Source of the DNA: Trichoplax adhaerens
Lineage: Eukaryota > Placozoa > Uniplacotomia > Trichoplacea > Trichoplacidae
DNA: 64,000 nt
Direction: 5' to 3'
Assembly (NCBI RefSeq): GCF_000150275.1
Contig: NW_002060944.1
Span: forward strand, 7,764,735 to 7,828,734
Made by a program: the position numbers and the translations under genes
Notes under the pieces: model-generated
Told to the model about the DNA's origin: nothing
What the model saw: only the letters and a program-made list of their open reading frames with translations
Database searches by the model: none
Shown here: positions 62,504 through 64,000 of the stretch, piece after piece
Numbering within the stretch: position 1 is the stretch's first letter
Layout of the letters: each line of letters starts with the position of its first letter

Positions 62504-63191
62504 AATATTTTATCATCTTTACCAATAAATTATTATGTATGAATGTATGAATTAATGTTTTAGATTGGCTAATGTACATAGATGGCTAATGTTATTATAT
62601 GTGGAGTTGCTAGCCTGGATTGATAATAGACTTAATCAAGGTACCTTGGTACCTTCTTATGCGACGATTAAAAATTTACTTGGAGATCTTTTAATGAATC
62701 GCAGAAACCGAATCATTTGCTAAAAAAATTACCAAGCTTTAAGTTCCTCATTTCAGTTTCTCTCGGTTGTCAGCTTGTATGAATTATTAACGCGTCCGCT
62801 GTTACGATTGTCGTAAATCGATTGTTATAGCATTTTATTTAGTTCAATCTAGCAGTTACCGTATGGCAATAGTAATTAGGTTAAAATACTTTTGATTTTC
62901 ACGGATAAGATACTGCAAAATTTTACTATTATAACTGAACAGAAAAGTCTATCATCAAATAATTCATATAATACACATTGGAATTATAATTTTGCTCAAG
63001 AAACAAATTGGTTGGCTTTAAACAGGTTTCTTGATATTATTGGATTATGTATGCCACACAGCTGAAAAAGTAGCCTGCGATCGGGTAGCAATAACCAGGT
63101 TGACGTGATAATACTAATGTCAATAACATCAACAGAACTGCTGATTGCAGAAAGAATATTATACCCCTAGATAGACGCAGTCATCGACCGT
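62504..63191. other. 3' intergenic region between convergent PDSS1 and MRPL45
   Basis: AT-rich, no ORF of note. AATAAA strings directly after the PDSS1 stop (62501 and 62524 regions) could serve as its poly(A) signals. Confidence 0.6.
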
Positions 63192-64000
63192 CTAGCTGGC
63201 GGCAGCCATGGTCATATGTGATTGATCGTTACCACTGGCAGTAGAATCGGGATTACCGAAGTTAGGTACAATCTTTCCACATATTCGCCAGGGCGAATTA
63301 GGCTTTGCGAGATGTCTCTCAAAAACGACATACTCCGTCGGCTGTTTATAACGATCTTCACTTCCAGTCAATAAACGGTTATATTGATCGTAAACTGCTA
63401 AAATCTATGCGTTTTGTATCGAATAAAATAGAGAATTAATCTTAAATTAGAATAAGATCCAAATTATTTCATTAAATCCGACACACTTGCATGTGTAGTA
63501 CCACGTCTAAATATGGATTGTACATTTAATTCACCAACCTGTTTTAATTGTAACTTAACAGTGATTTGGGCAAACGTATTGGTCTTATCTTCCAAGGGTA
63601 TAACTCTAATGTTAATAATACGTGGTGCAGAAGCAGTTCCTAAGCATTGCCACTTTATCTGTCTGTTCTTGAATGCACTCCTCAATTCCTTGTAAAGACA
63701 AGATGATATTATTGATACAGTCGGAAATGAATAATTTCTTATGGAAGAAATGTTTAATTTCTAAACTTACATGAAATGCTATTTCTGTTGTTAATGTATG
63801 TAATCTGGTTTTATCTTGGCTGGAGTATTAAGTATAAAACAAGTAAATTGATTACGCAACTTTTTTATTATGAGGTGAATAAAATGTGGTTACTTTATTA
63901 AAGTAAATACCTGGCTAAAGCTTCATTTGTGGCAATATATATTTTCTCAGCTTGCAGTTTAAAATCAGAGATATTGAAGGGTTTAGCCTTTCTTTTAATA
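63192..64000 (-). CDS. MRPL45: Mitochondrial ribosomal protein L45 (5' part outside window)
   Basis: Four exons in transcript order: 63911 to the window edge, 63771-63819, 63535-63688 and 63192-63397, all in phase, ending at TAG (63192-63194). They encode NEALASQDKTRLHTLTTEIAFH, then ELRSAFKNRQIKWQC, APRIINIRVIPLEDKTNTFA, QITVKLQLKQVAVYDQYNRL and EYVVFERHLAKPNSPWRICG. These match the Tim44-like C-terminal domain of human MRPL45 (LHxLVTE..., QVLAIYDRFGRL..., EYVVFEKxLxNPxGxWR). MRPL45 is a large-subunit mitoribosomal protein near the tunnel exit that helps anchor the ribosome to the inner membrane. The short KIVPNFGNP-type end is followed by a divergent tail (SHMTMAAAS). The presequence and N-terminal half lie beyond 64000. 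Confidence 0.92.

Overview
This is eukaryotic, almost certainly early-branching metazoan DNA: AT-rich, with many small phase-consistent exons, introns mostly of about 50-400 bp, GT-AG splice sites and long non-coding spacers. All recognisable genes are animal orthologues. Intron density, gene density and base composition suggest a placozoan (Trichoplax/Hoilungia type), but that is an inference; the sequence does not name the species. Exon boundaries below were placed by hand from splice motifs, reading phase and remembered family sequences.

Layout. The 3' part of a BAG-domain co-chaperone gene (1-749, +) is followed by an intronless omega-class GST whose catalytic Cys is Asp (about 3.4-4.1 kb, -). 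A small NDUFA4-like respiratory gene (about 6.8-8.1 kb, -) is divergent from a RUNDC3 orthologue (8.6-13.0 kb, +). PHF14 follows (14.4-18.4 kb, -). Then come a gene-poor stretch with a TA-flanked MITE (23.8 kb), a decayed bacterial-type alpha/beta-hydrolase (24.2-24.9 kb) and a dense cluster of GTACTGTAC palindromes (25.9-26.3 kb). A large BAZ2A/B orthologue with two PHD fingers fills 28.4-40.2 kb (+). BZW1/2 (41.8-44.7 kb, -), a candidate SPO16-like meiotic gene (48.9-51.6 kb, +), an LMBR1 orthologue (52.4-56.3 kb, -), PDSS1 (59.0-62.5 kb, +) and the 3' part of MRPL45 (63.2-64.0 kb, -) complete the window.

Functions are mixed: chromatin (PHF14, BAZ2), translation (BZW, MRPL45), mitochondrial respiration and ubiquinone (NDUFA4, PDSS1), trafficking (RUNDC3) and membrane signalling (LMBR1). 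They do not form one pathway. The notable shared property is chromosomal. Human homologues of NDUFA4, PHF14, BZW, RUNDC3, LMBR1, BAZ2 and MRPL45 lie on chromosomes 7, 12, 17 and 2, the four that carry HOX clusters. The window therefore looks like ancestral Hox-paralogon material, although no homeobox is visible in it.
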